Below, in pieces: positions 5,954-8,718 of a DNA stretch of 8,718 bases. Numbering within the stretch: the stretch's first letter is position 1; the number at the start of each line of letters is the position of its first letter. This DNA is from Fidelibacterota bacterium (GTDB lineage: Bacteria > Fidelibacterota > UBA2242), in assembly GCA_023229045.1 (NCBI GenBank), contig JALOAB010000082.1:1-8718 (forward strand), given 5' to 3'. The position numbers were made by a program, and so were the translations under genes. Below the pieces are notes generated by a model. That model did no database searches and was not told the DNA's origin. It was given only the letters and a program-made list of their open reading frames with translations.

Positions 5954-7240
5954 ATGATTGAGATAATCGGGGTACAAAATAACAGCCTGGCGGCCGCGCA
6001 TGACATTCGGCCTGGCGATCAATTGCTCAGTATCAATCACCAGCCGATCCATGATTTTCTCGATCTGTATTTCCATCAGGTTGACGAAAAACTGAAAGTA
6101 AGCGTCCGGCGTGACAGTCGCGAAATGACATTCCAAATCCGGAAAAATGCCGACCAGCAACTGGGTATAGAACTGCCTCCGCCGCGCCTGAAAACCTGCG
6201 GCAATAACTGTATATTTTGTTTTATCAAGCAAAATCCACCCGGCATGCGGCGCGCGATCTATTTTTGCGATGAGGATTATCGTTATTCATTCCTCTGTGG
6301 CAATTTCATTACTCTGACGAATCTCAGCCGGACGGAGCTGGAGCGGATAGCACGTCAACGCCTTTCACCGCTATATATATCGGTGCATGCTACCGATGAA
6401 GAGGTGCGGCGGTATATCTTTCAGCTGAAACGTCCCGATCGCCTGCTGGAAAAAATAAGATATTTAACGCAAAACCGAATCGATTTGCATACTCAGATCG
6501 TTTTGATGCCGGGTGTCAATGACGGCGCGGTGCTGGAAAAAACACTTATCGACCTGTTTGAATTTCGTAACTCAATTCTATCGGTGGCGATCGTACCGGT
6601 CGGCTTGACGGCCCATCGTCAGCATTTACCGGTTCTACCGGCGGTGGACGCGTCATTCGCCGCGCAATTCCTGCGCAATGTACCGCACTGGAACCGGCTG
6701 TATATCAACCGCGACGGCGAGCGCTGGGTCTTTCCGGCGGATGAATTTTATCTTCTGGCTGGGAGAAAAATACCGAGCCGCCGGCACTATGGCAGTTTTT
6801 ACCAAATTGAAAATGGGGTCGGATTGGTGCGCGATTTTCTGGACGATTTTAAACGCCAGAGCCGTCGCTTGCCGCAGGCTATTCCAAAAAGCAAACGCAT
6901 TCTTTTTATTACCGGTAAGTTAGCGGCGCCTCTGCTCCGTGAATTCGTCGTCGACAGGCTGAATCAAATTACTAATATTCATGTGGATATTATGCCGGTT
7001 ATTAATAACTTCTTCGGTCGATCAGTGACAGTAGCCGGATTATTGACAGGAAGAGATATTATTACTCAGAAAAAGAATATAGATAATTACGATTTAATCA
7101 TCCTGCCTCCGCGAATTATCAATGAGGATGGAATATTACTTGACGATTTTACTCCCGCGCAAATTGCCGCAAAGCTGGGCAAGCCGGTTAGGATCTGGGA
7201 TGGTGATTTTATCAAACTAGTGGCGGACGAACATGACTGA
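5954..7240 (+). CDS. DUF512 family protein: PDZ domain plus putative radical-SAM Fe-S domain
   Basis: This 428-residue, probably cytosolic protein belongs to a widespread family of unknown function. Residues 1-75 form a PDZ-like domain (MIEIIGV, then PGDQLLSINHQPIHDFLD). Cys82, Cys86 and Cys89 make a C-x3-C-x2-C cluster in TCGNNCIFCFIKQNPPGMR, the arrangement that binds the radical-SAM 4Fe-4S cluster, followed by the family block DYRYSFLCGNFITLTNL. The barrel-like middle (SVHATDEEVRR, TQIVLMPGVNDG) leads into the DUF512 domain proper with FFGRSVTVAGLLTGRDI (353-369) and the LLDDFT segment (395-400). I chose ATG 5954 because the family starts at M-I-x-I. GGAG (5948-5951) is only two bases ahead, and a TTG at 5858 would add 32 atypical residues. 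It overlaps der by 8 bases, a pairing also seen elsewhere. Substrate unknown. Confidence 0.88.
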   Translation: MIEIIGVQNNSLAAAHDIRPGDQLLSINHQPIHDFLDLYFHQVDEKLKVSVRRDSREMTFQIRKNADQQLGIELPPPRLKTCGNNCIFCFIKQNPPGMRRAIYFCDEDYRYSFLCGNFITLTNLSRTELERIARQRLSPLYISVHATDEEVRRYIFQLKRPDRLLEKIRYLTQNRIDLHTQIVLMPGVNDGAVLEKTLIDLFEFRNSILSVAIVPVGLTAHRQHLPVLPAVDASFAAQFLRNVPHWNRLYINRDGERWVFPADEFYLLAGRKIPSRRHYGSFYQIENGVGLVRDFLDDFKRQSRRLPQAIPKSKRILFITGKLAAPLLREFVVDRLNQITNIHVDIMPVINNFFGRSVTVAGLLTGRDIITQKKNIDNYDLIILPPRIINEDGILLDDFTPAQIAAKLGKPVRIWDGDFIKLVADEHD

Positions 7241-8546
7241 ACCTATTGTGGCAATTGTCGGGCGACCGAACGTTGGGAAATCGACCTTGTTCAACCGCCT
7301 GACGCAGAAGCGTAAATCGATCGTGCATGCCCGTAGCGGTATAACCCGCGATCGGGTTTATGAACCGGTTACCTGGGCGGGACACCATTTTCTGCTGATC
7401 GATACCGGCGGTTTTATTCCCGAGAGCGTCGATCAGATCGAAAGCGCGATCCGTCTCCAGGTAAAATTGGCTATTGAGGAAGCCAACCTGGTGATTTTCA
7501 TGGTGGATGCCGCCGAACCAATTACCGCTCTGGATCGCGAAATCGCGTCTATGATCCGACGGACTAATAAGAATTATTTGGTAGTTGCCAATAAATGTGA
7601 CAATGAAAAAGTTGAACTGCAGAGTCTTGAATTTTCAGAGTTGGGATTGGGTGATATATTCCCGATCTCGGCCATTAATGGTCGGCATATTGGTGATTTG
7701 CTGGATATTATTCTGCAAAATATTCCACCCAAAATCGCTGAAGAGGATGAAAGCGAGGACCATCTGCGTCTGGCTATCGTCGGGATGCCCAACGCCGGCA
7801 AGTCTTCGATCCTGAACGTTCTGGTCGGCGCCGAAAAAGCCATCGTGACCGACATTCCCGGCACGACGCGCGACGCTATCGACACCAAAATTAAATATTA
7901 CAACGAAACGGTGACATTAATCGATACAGCCGGAATGCGCAAACGGCGCAATATCAAAGATGAAGTCGAATATTACAGTATCTTGCGGGCTTCCCGGGCG
8001 ATTGAACGCTGTAATGTGACGCTGGTCGTCGTTGATGCCGTCAAAGGCTTTAACCGCCAGGATGCCGACATCGTCCGGCAGGTCATCGACCTGAAGAAGG
8101 GGTTGGTCATTGCCATCAATAAGTGGGATTTGGTACAGCGCGAGACGAATACGCAGGTCAATTTCGAACGCGATATGAGCGAGCGCTTCCGCGAACTCGA
8201 ACATTACCCTAAAATATTCATCTCTGCTAAAACTCATCAAAGAGTCCATACAATTCTGGAAACTGCCCGGTCGGTATACCAGAACCGTAAAAAGCGTATC
8301 GATACAAACGAAATTAATAAAGCCATGCAGGCGGTTATCGAACACACTCCGCCGCCGGCTACTCTTGGCAAATTAATTAAAATAAAATATATCACCCAGG
8401 TTAAAACCGAGCCGCCGGTCTTCGTCTTTTTCTGCAACGAACCGCACCTGATTAAAGAGGAATACCACCGCTTTCTGGAAAACCAACTGCGTCGCCACTT
8501 TGACTTCACCGGAGTTCCCCTGATAATTTCTTTCCGTAAAAAATGA
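7233..8546 (+). CDS. der: Der (EngA), double-GTPase ribosome assembly factor
   Basis: This 437-residue tandem GTPase acts in maturation of the 50S ribosomal subunit. G domain 1: P-loop GRPNVGKST (10-18), GITRDR (37-41 region), DTGG (57-60), NKCD (120-123), SAI (146-148). An acidic linker, AEEDESEDH (169-177), separates G domain 2: P-loop GMPNAGKSS (184-192), GTTRDAID, DTAG (231-234), NKWD (296-299), SAK (331-333). The C-terminal KH-like domain (about 350-437) has HTPPP, IKYITQVKTEPPVFVFFCN and ends FTGVPLIISFRKK, typical of the family. The second P-loop has Ala where Val is usual; the Lys and Ser ligands are intact. The start overlaps the DUF512 stop by 8 bases and GGCGGA (7222-7227) lies five bases ahead, so translation is likely coupled. 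Confidence 0.98.
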   Translation: MTEPIVAIVGRPNVGKSTLFNRLTQKRKSIVHARSGITRDRVYEPVTWAGHHFLLIDTGGFIPESVDQIESAIRLQVKLAIEEANLVIFMVDAAEPITALDREIASMIRRTNKNYLVVANKCDNEKVELQSLEFSELGLGDIFPISAINGRHIGDLLDIILQNIPPKIAEEDESEDHLRLAIVGMPNAGKSSILNVLVGAEKAIVTDIPGTTRDAIDTKIKYYNETVTLIDTAGMRKRRNIKDEVEYYSILRASRAIERCNVTLVVVDAVKGFNRQDADIVRQVIDLKKGLVIAINKWDLVQRETNTQVNFERDMSERFRELEHYPKIFISAKTHQRVHTILETARSVYQNRKKRIDTNEINKAMQAVIEHTPPPATLGKLIKIKYITQVKTEPPVFVFFCNEPHLIKEEYHRFLENQLRRHFDFTGVPLIISFRKK

Positions 8547-8718
8547 AAACACTCCGTCTTCTGATCCTGATTTTCCTCAGTTTGACTATTTTAAAAAATG
8601 GGCAAGCTAAAGAACGATCCTTTGGCTATAACAATGATGAAGCCATTGGGCGGGCGATCACTTCCGTCAAGCACGATCTGGTGCATCCGCGTCATTTGTC
8701 GAAGCAGGAAGGTCAGAT
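8543..8718 (+). CDS. Exported protein, N-terminal fragment, product unknown
   Basis: The ATG at 8543 overlaps the der stop (ATGA) and the frame stays open for 58 codons to the end of the window. The first 22 residues are a clear signal peptide: MKTLR, a hydrophobic core LLILIFLSLTIL, then KNGQA with likely cleavage before KERSF. The short mature part, FGYNNDEAIGRAITSVKHDL then VHPRHLSKQEGQ, is too little to assign. The pattern of a signal peptide, a short segment, then a DL-x-P-R-L-like stretch faintly recalls the start of periplasmic PAP2-type phosphatases of FCB bacteria, which is only a guess. There is no ribosome site before the ATG, so translation probably depends on ribosomes finishing der. 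The gene continues beyond the window. Confidence 0.75.
   Translation, partial: MKTLRLLILIFLSLTILKNGQAKERSFGYNNDEAIGRAITSVKHDLVHPRHLSKQEGQ

Overview
The window is protein-coding almost from end to end, with every gene on the + strand. The layout is: 3' end of hisA, hisF, hisIE, a 284-base spacer, mutS, a PorV/PorQ-type outer-membrane protein gene, an AT-rich 244-base spacer, a DUF512 (PDZ plus putative radical-SAM) gene, der (engA), and the 5' end of a gene for an exported protein. Base composition is moderate in the genes and clearly more AT-rich around 5710-5953. Signal peptides and a PorV-family barrel point to a diderm bacterium. PorV-type proteins carrying Asp/Gly/Asn-rich calcium-loop-like inserts, together with a fused HisIE, suggest the FCB assemblage (for example Marinimicrobia, KSB1/Calditrichota, Zixibacteria or Cloacimonadota-like lineages). 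This is an inference from gene content; no rRNA or other decisive marker is present.

Region 1 (1-1641) is the end of a histidine operon. HisA makes PRFAR, HisF (with HisH, not in the window) closes the imidazole ring, and HisIE performs the two preceding steps on PR-ATP/PR-AMP. The genes overlap by 7 and 4 bases, so translation is probably coupled.

Region 2 (1642-1925) is the most structured non-coding stretch. It contains three successive stem-loops, an 11-base near-identical motif at both ends, and a 55-codon start-less open frame on the minus strand. I read it as a probable dispersed intergenic repeat element.

Region 3 (1926-5709) holds a complete mutS and, 61 bases later, a secreted PorV/PorQ-family barrel protein whose sequence is interrupted by an acidic, calcium-loop-like segment.

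Region 4 (5710-5953) is an AT-rich spacer with an exact 13-base direct repeat and a 44-codon open frame with no recognisable product.

Region 5 (5954-8718) is a tightly overlapping cluster: DUF512 protein, the ribosome-assembly GTPase Der (8-base overlap) and an exported protein (4-base ATGA overlap) that runs off the window. The DUF512-der pairing also occurs in other bacteria and is the best lead to an uncharacterised function here. I found no CRISPR array, tRNA, rRNA, intact transposase or phage gene.
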